A DNA stretch of 29,715 nucleotides from a virus. The stretch is taken from positions 1 through 29,715 of IMG/VR virus record IMGVR_UViG_3300030329_003523; one strand, 5' to 3'. Position numbers and translations under genes: made by a program. The notes under the pieces were generated by a model that saw only the letters and a program-made list of their open reading frames with translations, did not search any database and was not told the origin of the DNA. Positions 14,120-22,005 of this stretch are shown in pieces (within the stretch, counting starts at the first letter, position 1; every line of letters begins with the position of its first letter).

Positions 14120-14283
14120 AGATGAAGATTTGTGGGTTCGCAGGAACAAGTAAAAAGGTGTTGCATTGTGGGTTAATGTTCGGATCGCTTGAAGCTACAA
14201 GTGTTTCAAATATTCCTAAATGCACAAAGGAAATGACTGTTACAGAAATTAGAGAACACATAAAAAGGTTTAGGGCTTATTAA
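14095..14283 (+). CDS. Small Cys-containing protein, 62 aa
   Basis: The frame opens at ATG 14095, overlapping the previous gene by 25 bp without a clear ribosome site. A second ATG at 14122 (MKICGFAGTSKK), 2 bp after the previous stop, is an equally good start. Four to five cysteines or histidines (C5, ICGF, LHCGL, KCTK) suggest a small metal-binding fold. It ends in a helix (TVTEIREHIKRFRAY). Unknown function. Confidence 0.55.
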   Translation: MFEPCPKIEMKICGFAGTSKKVLHCGLMFGSLEATSVSNIPKCTKEMTVTEIREHIKRFRAY

Positions 14284-14298
14284 TTATATAATAACACA

Positions 14299-14322
14299 GT
14301 TACAAAAACCGTGAGTTGTAAC
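14299..14322 (+). promoter_or_regulatory. Intergenic inverted repeat
   Basis: GTTACAA (14299-14305) and TTGTAAC (14316-14322) form a perfect 7-bp inverted repeat with a 10-base spacer in the 71-bp gap before the next gene. No T-tract follows, so an operator or RNA hairpin is more likely than a terminator. Confidence 0.4.
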
Positions 14323-14354
14323 CAATGTAATGTCGTTAGTAAGCCTTAAAAATT

Positions 14355-14648
14355 ATGGGAAGACATAAAATAAACCTCACAGATGTTACACTAAAGTTAG
14401 AGCAAAAGTATTCTCCAAAATCTATTGTGAGGGGAGATACAGAAACAGGTAGGTCATACATAAACCTTATTAAGCAAAAAAATTACAGGACATTAACAAA
14501 TTTTGGATCGTTAAACTCAACAGAGTTTATAATTGAGCAACTTGAGAAATCAAAAAAACCTTATGTTGTTGAACTGAAACCATCAACAGTTTCTAAATAT
14601 ATTAGAATTTGGACAAGGTTTCCTGACAGCTATGGAAGGAACGTATAA
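14355..14648 (+). CDS. Small basic protein, 97 aa, unknown
   Basis: The product begins MGRHKINLTDVTLKLEQKYS and contains basic, tyrosine-rich segments (RSYINLIKQKNYRTLTNFGS) with STVSKYIRIWTRFPDSYGRN near the end. No cysteines. It may bind DNA, judging by the charge, but no motif is identifiable. No good ribosome site is visible upstream. The stop is followed by an 8-T run (14651-14658) without a strong hairpin. Confidence 0.6.
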   Translation: MGRHKINLTDVTLKLEQKYSPKSIVRGDTETGRSYINLIKQKNYRTLTNFGSLNSTEFIIEQLEKSKKPYVVELKPSTVSKYIRIWTRFPDSYGRNV

Positions 14649-14690
14649 TTTTTTTTCTTTTAAAACCATATTATAGCTCTTATATTTTTA

Positions 14691-14757
14691 GGGGTAGTAA
14701 TCAAAGACAATCATCACATACACTCCAATCACATCGCAAACCTCTTTTTACTACCCC
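14691..14757 (+). repeat. 10-bp inverted repeat with 47-base spacer
   Basis: GGGGTAGTAA (14691-14700) is the exact complement of TTACTACCCC (14748-14757). This is the first of three inverted repeats in the 200-bp gap (14649-14848) before the terminal HTH gene; a shorter one, AGGGA/TCCCT, lies at 14774-14794. The gap otherwise holds no ORF. Confidence 0.65.
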
Positions 14758-14800
14758 CCCCTCCTTTAAAATTAGGGAACGAAAGGTAATCCCTGTGGAG

Positions 14801-14843
14801 ATCAGGGGGTCTGTTGTACCTGTTTACAAACTTTCCCCCTGAT
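14801..14843 (+). promoter_or_regulatory. Nested hairpin directly upstream of the HTH regulator start
   Basis: ATCAGGGGG (14801-14809) pairs with CCCCCTGAT (14835-14843). Inside the loop TTGTA (14814-14818) pairs with TACAA (14825-14829). The 3' arm ends five bases before ATG 14849 and occupies the place where a ribosome site should be. No purine-rich site is visible, so the fold could control translation of the regulator, or the repeat could be a protein-binding site. Confidence 0.55.
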
Positions 14844-14848
14844 TAAAT

Positions 14849-15160
14849 ATGAACTGGGCAGAAAGCAAAGCTATTATTGATCCCTGTCCTATGTGTGGAC
14901 ATCACGACCCAATTTTTATAGACGAAATTGAATCAGCTAAAAAAGCCTACGATATAATTAATTTTATACGAATAGGAAGAAGGTCAAAAGAGTTTCTTAC
15001 TAATAGAGAAAATGAAATTTTTGACTTACGAGATGGTGGATTAAAATATAGAGAAATAGCAGAAACACTTGATCTCCATATTTCTACTGTGCAGGAATAT
15101 TATACTAGAGCTTTAAATAAATTAAAGTTATTAGCAGATCAAATCTCTTCTACAATCTGA
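14849..15160 (+). CDS. HTH regulator with zinc pair and sigma-region-4/LuxR-like domain (late-gene regulator candidate)
   Basis: The 103-residue protein has an N-terminal CPMC pair (C13, C16) followed by HH. The C-terminal domain (residues about 51-95) reads LTNRENEIFDLRDGGLKYRE and IAETLDLHISTVQEYYTRAL, a clear sigma-70 region 4/LuxR-type helix-turn-helix. It is the last early gene, so it is a natural candidate for switching on the late arm, whose TerS promoter lacks an obvious -35 match. It overlaps the last late gene tail to tail by 22 bp. The upstream hairpin suggests post-transcriptional control. Role inferred from fold and position. Confidence 0.75.
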   Translation: MNWAESKAIIDPCPMCGHHDPIFIDEIESAKKAYDIINFIRIGRRSKEFLTNRENEIFDLRDGGLKYREIAETLDLHISTVQEYYTRALNKLKLLADQISSTI

Positions 15161-16056
15161 AGCTTACAGGAATATCTTTCTAATGCAACTTCTGTTATAT
15201 TAGTAGAACCACCTAATCTTCCATAATAAAAAGTAGGCGTAGCAGAGTCAGAGTTTAGGCTAAAATGAAATGGTAGTCTTCTGCCCTCTACAATATCAAA
15301 AAAAGTTTCAAAGTTGCTTTTTGCAGTTGCATCGAATAAATTAAAGTTTAAAGACCACACCCTTTTCCTTCCGAATCTTTTAGTAGAATATGATTGACCA
15401 CCTTGTGATGTATTAACTGTAACCCCAGAATATTGATTATCATACCCCACTCCTAAGTCTGGTCTAAAAGGTGCTGTAAATTTTTTACCCATTGTAATTT
15501 CGCCAATAGTTATATCTGCCGCATAATTATTTGATGAAGCCCTATCTAAATGCAATCTTCTATAAATACTGTTTGCGTTTGATGAGGTAGTAGTAATAAC
15601 AGTTATCCCATCTGCAACTGGATCGGTAATAATATGTGAGCCTACTGTACAAGCGGCTGTTGCACTTCCAAGTGTTCCCGAAACAGCAGAAGAAAGTCCT
15701 ACTAAATCACCAGTTCCAGTAAGATCACCTGATCGTATTTCAATGGCCGAGCCACCTGCTGTTGCTGTATCTAAATTATGATTATCTATTATAAAAAAGT
15801 CCCAATTTGCAGCATCAATGTTAGAAGCTGTATCTGCCGATGTTAAGTCAATAGCGGCATCACCAGACTCACCGTTTGTATCAATGGTTAATTTAGCAGA
15901 CCTTCTTCCATCGGCTACATCATTACATTGATCCCCGTCTGATAAACTTGTTCCATCACTTGCTGTACCGTTTTGACCTACCAAATCAGGTTTACCTGAA
16001 GCATGACCATACCTTAAGTTATATGGTGGATAAAAAGTTACTTCTGTTACTGCCAT
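15139..16056 (-). CDS. Minor tail / tail-tip protein
   Basis: The last gene of the late arm, 305 residues. The N-terminal two-thirds are beta-rich with ligand-binding-like segments (NWDFFIIDNHNLDTATAGGS). The C-terminal part (IGEITMGKKFTAPFRPDLGV; FGRKRVWSLNFNLFDATAKS; FFDIVEGRRLPFHFSL) resembles distal-tail or DUF2460-like tail proteins that form rings near the tail tip. It overlaps the preceding tail gene start/stop at 16056. The family name is uncertain; the tail-tip assignment rests on sequence style and its place after the tape measure. Confidence 0.65.
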   Translation of the reverse strand: MAVTEVTFYPPYNLRYGHASGKPDLVGQNGTASDGTSLSDGDQCNDVADGRRSAKLTIDTNGESGDAAIDLTSADTASNIDAANWDFFIIDNHNLDTATAGGSAIEIRSGDLTGTGDLVGLSSAVSGTLGSATAACTVGSHIITDPVADGITVITTTSSNANSIYRRLHLDRASSNNYAADITIGEITMGKKFTAPFRPDLGVGYDNQYSGVTVNTSQGGQSYSTKRFGRKRVWSLNFNLFDATAKSNFETFFDIVEGRRLPFHFSLNSDSATPTFYYGRLGGSTNITEVALERYSCKLQIVEEI

Positions 16057-18356
16057 TATACTTCCCTCGCACTAATGTTAATTTCTCCAAGCCTTCTACT
16101 TAAAGATGTAATAATAAATACTTTGCTAGTCCAAGCATTACCAAAAAGCTTACAAGGCATATTATCGTTATCAAAACCAATAAAATTACCAACATCTAGT
16201 AGCTTATCGCTACCTGTTTTAAAATAAGAAGGGTTTATTAGCCTAAAAGAAATTTTTGTTTTTATATCTCCAAATATACTATTATAATATTCAGCAAACC
16301 CACTATTCCTATTTCCAGTAAATCCAGTAGTACCAATGTTGCCAACAAGCATATCTAAAGATATTTCAGTAATATTTTCTTTTGCAGCTATATTCCATTT
16401 TGTTCTTGGAAGTGTACCACTTGCTAAAGTAGATGTTTGTGTAGAAAAATATCTGCTTTCCGCAGGATGTTTTTTATAACTAATATTCATCTTAGTTATT
16501 AGCTCTTCTAATGCGGTATGAGAAATTTGTAGGTTTTGAATATCATTTTTATCAAGAGTGATTTCAGCAGAAGGTGAGTTTGCAATATGAATATAATGCG
16601 AACCAGAACTAGGTGTAAACCTAAAAATAAAACCTCCTTCAAATTGCATTTGATCTAATACGCTTCGTAGCTCTACCTCTTTTAAAGTCCACCATCTAAT
16701 ATCCCAACCATCTCTTGCTGTATCAAGATCACTCCATCCTGTGGGTGTAGTGGTTGCTAAACCTGCATATCGAACTAATAAATCTCTATGAGCTTGATGG
16801 ACTTCTCCAACTGCACCACTTGAACCAGAATAAGTCTCATTTAACCCATCATTTGCGACATAAAGTTTGTCTGCTGGTTCATCAGTAATTCTTTGGGTGC
16901 GACTAAACACATCATACAAATTAAAAACTGCGTTTAATGTTCCTGTTGTAGAAGTGTCGTCTGCTGTAAATCGTACAGTCAATGATACTGTGTCAGTAGA
17001 AGTGGTAAGGTTAAAATATTTTGTTATTGTACTTAGCGTTGATGTTTTAGTTTCAGAAAAAGAATTACCATCGGTGTCAACAAGCAACTTTACACCACTC
17101 AAATCTCCCGAAATACTACTTATGGTAATCCCGTATTTAATCCCCAAAACATTAATCGTATCATTAATTAAAATCTGTGAGCCGTTATCATGTGCAACTG
17201 CTGTTGTTCCTGCAAATCCACGTTCAACAGTTAGGGTGTTTGAAGAAATAGCAGTTACTCTCATCTGTTCTTCATTAATCTTTATAATGTCATATACCGT
17301 TACGTTAGATGCACTAGTAATATCAATAGCTGTCTCAGAATTGCTAATCGCTTCATTAGCAGTTGTTCCTAAAAATCTAAAACTGTCTGATCTGTTCCCC
17401 GATACGCTAGGAAGTTTAAATACATAACTAGCTATATGTATATTGTTTGCGTTAGACTGATTTGAAGTAAAAGTCGCAAGTGTGGAATCGTCAGCATCTA
17501 TAGCGTTTGCTATGTTTGCTACAGTTACACCACTATTACTAGTTTCTTCAGAGCTATCTGCCCGATGTAAAAATGATCGCTTTTGAAAAGGCTCAACTTT
17601 AGCGTGATGAGCATTATCTGTATTGACAGTAGCAGCTTCTGCATTTTCAAGAGGCACAAAGACATCAAGACCTTTTTCATAAACAGCTAATTCTCCACTC
17701 CCAGATGTGGTAACTCCGTCAACATATAATGATTTACCATCACTTATCTTATTAAAAGGAACAGGTCTATATGCTTCACTAGAAAGACTAGAAGTATGTA
17801 ATGGGTTAGCAAAAGTAGTGGCAGCATTTTCTGTAAAATCACCATATGATACAGGAATTAAAATATTATTGGAGGTTGTCCTGTCTTGTGGAATAGTAAT
17901 ATTATCCCAAGGTCTATGAGAAACAATCTCAAATCTTACCCTATCGTCAGTATGAGTTGTAGCAACAAGTCTGCCCTGATATATTTGAACACAATTACTT
18001 AAAGAAGTGTCTCCATTTAATTGAGAGTATATTTTTACAACATGATTTACATAATACCTGCTACCACCTAATACTTCTTCAGACAATAAACCATTTTTAT
18101 AGGGAAAGTTTGCTACATCTAACGATACGTTAGAACTAGAAGCGGTAGAAGAGGCAAGATCAATAGATTCTCTTATGGATGGAAGGTTTAAAACAGCACC
18201 GTAATAAAACATATCAACGGTAGTGTCTTTATAAGAAAGAGCTATGCAGTTAGTAGCATTAGAAGTATCTGTATCATAAAATATTTTAAACAGCCAATTT
18301 TCTTCATAAGGTTTTCCAGCCTTATCTAAATAAGCAGAGGGAACGCTGATGCTCAT
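16056..18356 (-). CDS. Large tail-tip / baseplate hub-like protein
   Basis: The 766-residue protein starts inside the last codons of the tape measure gene (4-bp overlap). Its N-terminus (FYYGAVLNLPSIRESIDLAS; VSLDVANFPYKNGLLSEEVL) resembles baseplate/hub proteins such as DUF2163-like tail proteins. The middle contains a segment ITSASNVTVYDIIKINEEQM followed by LTVERGFAGTTAVAH, a beta-domain seen in many phage structural proteins. The C-terminus (LDVGNFIGFDNDNMPCKLFG) fits hub domains. Such proteins close the tail and contact the fibre or host surface. No peptidase motif seen. Confidence 0.7.
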   Translation of the reverse strand: MSISVPSAYLDKAGKPYEENWLFKIFYDTDTSNATNCIALSYKDTTVDMFYYGAVLNLPSIRESIDLASSTASSSNVSLDVANFPYKNGLLSEEVLGGSRYYVNHVVKIYSQLNGDTSLSNCVQIYQGRLVATTHTDDRVRFEIVSHRPWDNITIPQDRTTSNNILIPVSYGDFTENAATTFANPLHTSSLSSEAYRPVPFNKISDGKSLYVDGVTTSGSGELAVYEKGLDVFVPLENAEAATVNTDNAHHAKVEPFQKRSFLHRADSSEETSNSGVTVANIANAIDADDSTLATFTSNQSNANNIHIASYVFKLPSVSGNRSDSFRFLGTTANEAISNSETAIDITSASNVTVYDIIKINEEQMRVTAISSNTLTVERGFAGTTAVAHDNGSQILINDTINVLGIKYGITISSISGDLSGVKLLVDTDGNSFSETKTSTLSTITKYFNLTTSTDTVSLTVRFTADDTSTTGTLNAVFNLYDVFSRTQRITDEPADKLYVANDGLNETYSGSSGAVGEVHQAHRDLLVRYAGLATTTPTGWSDLDTARDGWDIRWWTLKEVELRSVLDQMQFEGGFIFRFTPSSGSHYIHIANSPSAEITLDKNDIQNLQISHTALEELITKMNISYKKHPAESRYFSTQTSTLASGTLPRTKWNIAAKENITEISLDMLVGNIGTTGFTGNRNSGFAEYYNSIFGDIKTKISFRLINPSYFKTGSDKLLDVGNFIGFDNDNMPCKLFGNAWTSKVFIITSLSRRLGEINISAREV

Positions 18357-20098
18357 ACAAGACCTCTTCTCCTTGCTCTTTGAATAGCAGGAATAATAGA
18401 GTCAACAACTGTATCATCTACAAGGGGTGCATTAATATTAACTGTAACACCTGACGATGCCCCTGCGTTGATTGCTTCAGCCGTTTCTACCCCTATATTT
18501 CTTACAGCATCTTTTGACAAAACAAACTCTCCTGATTGAAGCATAGCTGGTACTTGATCTCCAATAGTAGTTCCACCAACAGCACCACCTACGGCAAACT
18601 TTTGAGACTTAATTGCTTGAACTCTTGCCAACCCTGCCGCATAAGCACCTCCAGCCGCTACAATACTAAAAGGATATGGATAATCTTTCATAGCCCTAGA
18701 TGCTCCTGCATGAGCATTTATCATAGCCTCAAATGCTGCTAAAACTTGAGCCAACTTTGCAGTTTTTTTGTTCGTTGCCGCTAGTTGAGCAAACCCAGAT
18801 AACCCTTGAGCAGTAGCTTTTAGCTTTGATTCTGCAAGTTTAATTTCTGCATTTACTAGCTCATTTTTAATTTGTTTATCTTGAATCTGAAGTCCTATGT
18901 TTTCTTGCAATCCCTTATTTACTTCTTCTTGTGTCTTTCCAAATGTCTCTGTAAGCATATTATTAAATTCTATCTGTTTGCTCCTAGCTATTTCCACCTG
19001 AAGCGAACTTCCCTTTAGGGCGTGTTCAAATTCTAATGACTTTGCTGCTTCGACAGCAAGAGCAGTATCTAGTTTCATTAGTTGGATTCTTTGTTGAAGA
19101 GTTCTATTAATTTCTCCTTGCCCCTTAATATTAGGAGTAAGCTTCTGTGCTGTAATGTCATATAGTTTTGCAGCCTCTGCCATTTCTTGATTTATAGTAG
19201 CAAGACCATCTTTATACTCTTGTGTAGTTATCTTGCCAAATGCCTGTTTATACATTAAACTCAGTTTTCCCAGTTCTATTGTAAATAGATGTACACCTTT
19301 GATTCCCTTTAAAACAATTTCTTTTTGAAAAATCTCAAATGGCACAAGCACTCTTCCCATTACTTCAGACAAATCTCCAAGTTTCATCTCCATTTGTTTT
19401 AGCTCACTTGACCTAAGTTCACGAAGAGCTTTTTGATTTCCTTCTGATGCTTGTGTTAAAACGTCTAATATAAATGCAAATTCTTCTGTTGAACCTTTGG
19501 CTCTTGCTTGAGCTAGTGAAAATTGATCTATATTAATACCAAGCCTACTCATCATTCCCACTTGACCCTTCATAGTCTGACCAACAGCTCTAGTAACAGT
19601 TTCTAAACCATTTTGTCCAACGGAAAGGTCTAAAATATGTGGAATTAATTTTGCTATTGCAGCTTCATTTGCACCAAATTGAGTCAACATCGCCATTTGA
19701 GCAATAATTTGTTCATCGCCAAATTTTGAAGATGTCTGTAAGGCAGAAGCATATTGGATTAATCTTTCACTAGCCTGTTCTGCATTATTGCTAGTTCTTT
19801 GCAGTCCTATCGCCAAAAGAGTTTCTGCCTCTATTTGTTGTATAAACGCTTCTGTTGTTTGCCGACTAGCCCTTCTCAGTCCAGCAGTTGCAAACGTAGC
19901 AAGAAGCAATATATTTCTAAGTTGACCGACACTTCTTCTTAGCCCCGCAGTTGCAACTCGCATACGACCAAACCCCTTAGAGGTTGTAATGGCTCTATCA
20001 CCAGCTCCTTTTACTGATGTGGCAAAAGCTTCTAATTGCTTTTGTGCTTCTTTAGCACCAACTACTGCAACTACTAATTTTAGTTCGCTTTTAGCCAT
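18353..20098 (-). CDS. Tail tape measure protein
   Basis: The start is placed at ATG 20098 (MAKSELKLVVAVVG), overlapping the chaperone stop by 8 bp; an ATG at 20137 would add 13 residues. About 581 residues: N-terminal helical region with a putative hydrophobic segment (NILLLATFATAGLR), a long coiled coil, then YPFSIVAAGGAYAAGLARVQ and QVPAMLQSGEFVLSKDAVRN, the classic C-terminal signature of tape measure proteins ('GE.V....a'). It ends in a basic RARRRGLV. Tape measures set tail length; at about 0.15 nm per residue this suggests a tail under 100 nm. Preceded by the frameshifting chaperone genes, as expected. Confidence 0.9.
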   Translation of the reverse strand: MAKSELKLVVAVVGAKEAQKQLEAFATSVKGAGDRAITTSKGFGRMRVATAGLRRSVGQLRNILLLATFATAGLRRASRQTTEAFIQQIEAETLLAIGLQRTSNNAEQASERLIQYASALQTSSKFGDEQIIAQMAMLTQFGANEAAIAKLIPHILDLSVGQNGLETVTRAVGQTMKGQVGMMSRLGINIDQFSLAQARAKGSTEEFAFILDVLTQASEGNQKALRELRSSELKQMEMKLGDLSEVMGRVLVPFEIFQKEIVLKGIKGVHLFTIELGKLSLMYKQAFGKITTQEYKDGLATINQEMAEAAKLYDITAQKLTPNIKGQGEINRTLQQRIQLMKLDTALAVEAAKSLEFEHALKGSSLQVEIARSKQIEFNNMLTETFGKTQEEVNKGLQENIGLQIQDKQIKNELVNAEIKLAESKLKATAQGLSGFAQLAATNKKTAKLAQVLAAFEAMINAHAGASRAMKDYPYPFSIVAAGGAYAAGLARVQAIKSQKFAVGGAVGGTTIGDQVPAMLQSGEFVLSKDAVRNIGVETAEAINAGASSGVTVNINAPLVDDTVVDSIIPAIQRARRRGLV

Positions 20099-20489
20099 TT
20101 TTTTCGGCTTGATATTTTTCACAAGCCACAATTTCATTTGCTATAATTTTAAATTGATCTAAGCGAATAGAGTTCGCAGAGTCGAGAGAGGTAGAGACAG
20201 GAATGTTAAAGGCTTTACACACAGTATAGTCATCAATTACATCGTACATCCAATGCTCTGTAATATAATCTGGATTAGTAAAAGACGGAAGGAGATGGTA
20301 AAGTTCTTGACCTATGGTTCGTTTCGACTTTTCTTTTATCTCTTGACATAACATATCTACTTCATCATCTATATCTTTTTGCGTTTCAAATTTTTTGCGA
20401 GCATAAGAAGTCGGGGATTGAGCAGAGTAAGGAAGCCTAAAGGTGGTCTTGGGTATGCCGAAAAACCAAAACCATACTGCAACACTCAA
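20091..20489 (-). CDS. Tail assembly chaperone, C-terminal part (gpT-like), reached by -1 frameshift
   Basis: This open frame lies between the G-like gene and the tape measure. It has only a poorly supported TTG start (20489) and no ribosome site. It is in the -1 frame of the preceding gene, and the two are joined at a C CCC CCT heptamer (20507-20501). The -1 frame is open there (YVRGLSVAVWFWFFGIPKT). The expected fusion is about 224 residues: 88 from the first gene plus 136. In lambda and most siphoviruses this gpG/gpGT pair binds the tape measure and recruits tail tube subunits. The C-terminal domain is acidic and helical with a DEVDMLCQEIKEKSK segment. Confidence 0.75.
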   Translation of the reverse strand: MSVAVWFWFFGIPKTTFRLPYSAQSPTSYARKKFETQKDIDDEVDMLCQEIKEKSKRTIGQELYHLLPSFTNPDYITEHWMYDVIDDYTVCKAFNIPVSTSLDSANSIRLDQFKIIANEIVACEKYQAEKNG

Positions 20490-20764
20490 TCCCCTGACGT
20501 AGGGGGGTCTATTCCAAGATAATTTTCAAAAACAGCTTGTAATAAGCTGTCTAAATCTGGTATAGCCAAGCTATGTGCTTCTTTTAACTCTTCTAGCCCT
20601 GACATCTTTAATACTTCGTCTAAAATGTCTTGATAGGCTTCTACTGCTTCAAGAGATTCGTTATCTTGCGAAGCAAATCTTCCACTAAGCCTTTGAAGCT
20701 TTCTTTTTTCAACTAAGGAAATATCCTTTATTTCCCATTCTCGGTCTACGGCTTTTATTATCAT
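20486..20764 (-). CDS. Tail assembly chaperone, N-terminal product (gpG-like)
   Basis: A 92-residue helical protein lying between major tail protein and tape measure. It begins MIIKAVDREWEIKDISLVEK, with a small N-terminal beta-hairpin followed by acidic helices, as in the gpG class. Near its 3' end the frame passes GAC CCC CCT before stopping at TGA 20486-20488. Ribosomes that slip back one base there continue into the downstream frame. The short unslipped form should be the major product. Size and position fit the family. Confidence 0.78.
   Translation of the reverse strand: MIIKAVDREWEIKDISLVEKRKLQRLSGRFASQDNESLEAVEAYQDILDEVLKMSGLEELKEAHSLAIPDLDSLLQAVFENYLGIDPPTSGD
20501..20507 (-). promoter_or_regulatory. 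Programmed -1 frameshift slippery site (C CCC CCT)
   Basis: On the minus strand codons GAC CCC CCT give the heptamer C CCC CCT, an X XXY YYZ site in the zero frame. The -1 frame after it is open into the downstream chaperone frame. A 9-bp stem (TGGTTTTGG/CCAAGACCA, one T-G wobble, 20474-20466 with 20452-20444) lies 26 nt downstream, farther than usual for a stimulator. Confidence 0.7.
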
Positions 20765-20778
20765 AAGAGACTCCCATG

Positions 20779-21822
20779 TTAAGATACTGAAATACTAACC
20801 ACGTTATTTGCCAAAGCTGTATCAAGGAAGAAAGCTCTAAACGGCATTGATTGTGTCATAAAGCTATCTCCAACTTCAGGTTTTGGATTATCAAATTTAA
20901 CCTTTGGAAGGCTAATTGTAAAGTTACTAGCACCAGTAATTGTAAGAGAAACATAATCTGCTGATCCAATAAAATCATCGTATAAGAAGTCTATATTATC
21001 ATCTCGTTTTACATTAATTGTACCACTAACCTCATAACCACCTGTCATAGCATATCCATAAGGTAGGAATGTTTCTGTGCCTGAAGCTGCTGATGCAGGA
21101 GTACAAGCAATTCTCACAATTTCTCTTGAAATAGTAAGGTCATATCCTAAAAGAAAAAGCTCTCTATCGCTACCGTCATTGACCACACAAGTTGTGCTTG
21201 TTAATCTTTTCGGTGTTCCGAGATCAAATGCTGCGGTAGAAGCAAGATAGGCAGTAGCCACTTGCTCAGGTTTATAAGCACTTACAAAGCTTGTAGTTAC
21301 CGAGAGTTCACCACCCTCTGTTCCGTGATCTTGTGCAAGTGTTACGCTTGTACCAAGACAGGATTTATACAGCATATTTGTATTGGAAGAATCCGATGAC
21401 GCATTTTTAATTAAAAGATCAGGTGCTAAAACTGTTGCGGCTGAACCATGAACCATAGAAGTTGGACTGAAAGTTCCTGCTAGTGCCGCATCGGTTACAC
21501 CATCTTCAAAAACAGCATTTGTAGAAGCAAGAACAGAAAAAGCCGAACCTCGTAGCGTTGCATCAATTTGATACATTTGAGTATCAGCTCTGCTATATCC
21601 TTGCGATGTTCCCTCAACATATAGACCTGATCGAGTAGCTGACACTTCTAACGGAGCAGATACATCATCTACTGAAATTTCTGTAGCTTGAAGCCCCTTC
21701 CAAGCGTTACCACTTGCCGTTCCAACAGCAGTTCCTAAGTTATGATTATTGTCAGTATCCGTATGATCTGGTATCCACAGCTCTAAATTGTTTGATGTTT
21801 TAAAAGTTGTATCAGTTGCCAT
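20779..21822 (-). CDS. Major tail (tube) protein
   Basis: The 347-residue protein is rich in T, S, A, D and predicted beta strands, begins MATDTTFKTSNNLELWIPDH, and lies directly upstream of the tail chaperone pair. Segments such as EGTSQGYSRADTQMYQIDAT and LPYGYAMTGGYEVSGTINVK fit tail tube proteins of the siphovirus type with an added domain. The final VSISVS is typical of the last strand. The length is a little above the usual 150-300, suggesting an extra surface domain. Identification rests chiefly on position and composition. Confidence 0.75.
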   Translation of the reverse strand: MATDTTFKTSNNLELWIPDHTDTDNNHNLGTAVGTASGNAWKGLQATEISVDDVSAPLEVSATRSGLYVEGTSQGYSRADTQMYQIDATLRGSAFSVLASTNAVFEDGVTDAALAGTFSPTSMVHGSAATVLAPDLLIKNASSDSSNTNMLYKSCLGTSVTLAQDHGTEGGELSVTTSFVSAYKPEQVATAYLASTAAFDLGTPKRLTSTTCVVNDGSDRELFLLGYDLTISREIVRIACTPASAASGTETFLPYGYAMTGGYEVSGTINVKRDDNIDFLYDDFIGSADYVSLTITGASNFTISLPKVKFDNPKPEVGDSFMTQSMPFRAFFLDTALANNVVSISVS

Positions 21823-21997
21823 TTTTCTCTTCCTTTATTTTCTTTGGCTTTTGCTCTTGTAAATGATCTAAGAGTTCTTTTGGTGGATCAAAGTCAACTA
21901 CTCCTCCATGCAAAAGAATCCTATGTTTTTGTGGAGACAAAATCATAAAGTCATTTTGCTCTAATTTTTTATAACTTGCTTTGGCTTTATACTTCAC
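21812..21997 (-). CDS. Small protein before the tail tube gene, 61 aa
   Basis: Starts MKYKAKASYKKLEQNDFMIL with AGGAG upstream and overlaps the tail tube gene start by 11 bp. The middle (HRILLHGGVVDFDPPKELLD) looks like a small beta-domain and the tail is lysine-rich. Similar small proteins with a 'l..g..v......l..hl' pattern are common between neck and tail-tube genes of phages. No defined function. Confidence 0.65.
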   Translation of the reverse strand: MKYKAKASYKKLEQNDFMILSPQKHRILLHGGVVDFDPPKELLDHLQEQKPKKIKEEKNGN

Positions 21998-22005
21998 AGA
22001 ATCTC

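Noticed and set aside
13942-14261. Minus-strand ORFs at 13942-14166 and 14079-14261
   Set aside because: Antisense to tightly packed early genes with no ribosome sites.
16867-17427. 186-aa plus-strand ORF
   Set aside because: Lies fully antisense to the large tail-tip gene and shows no motif.
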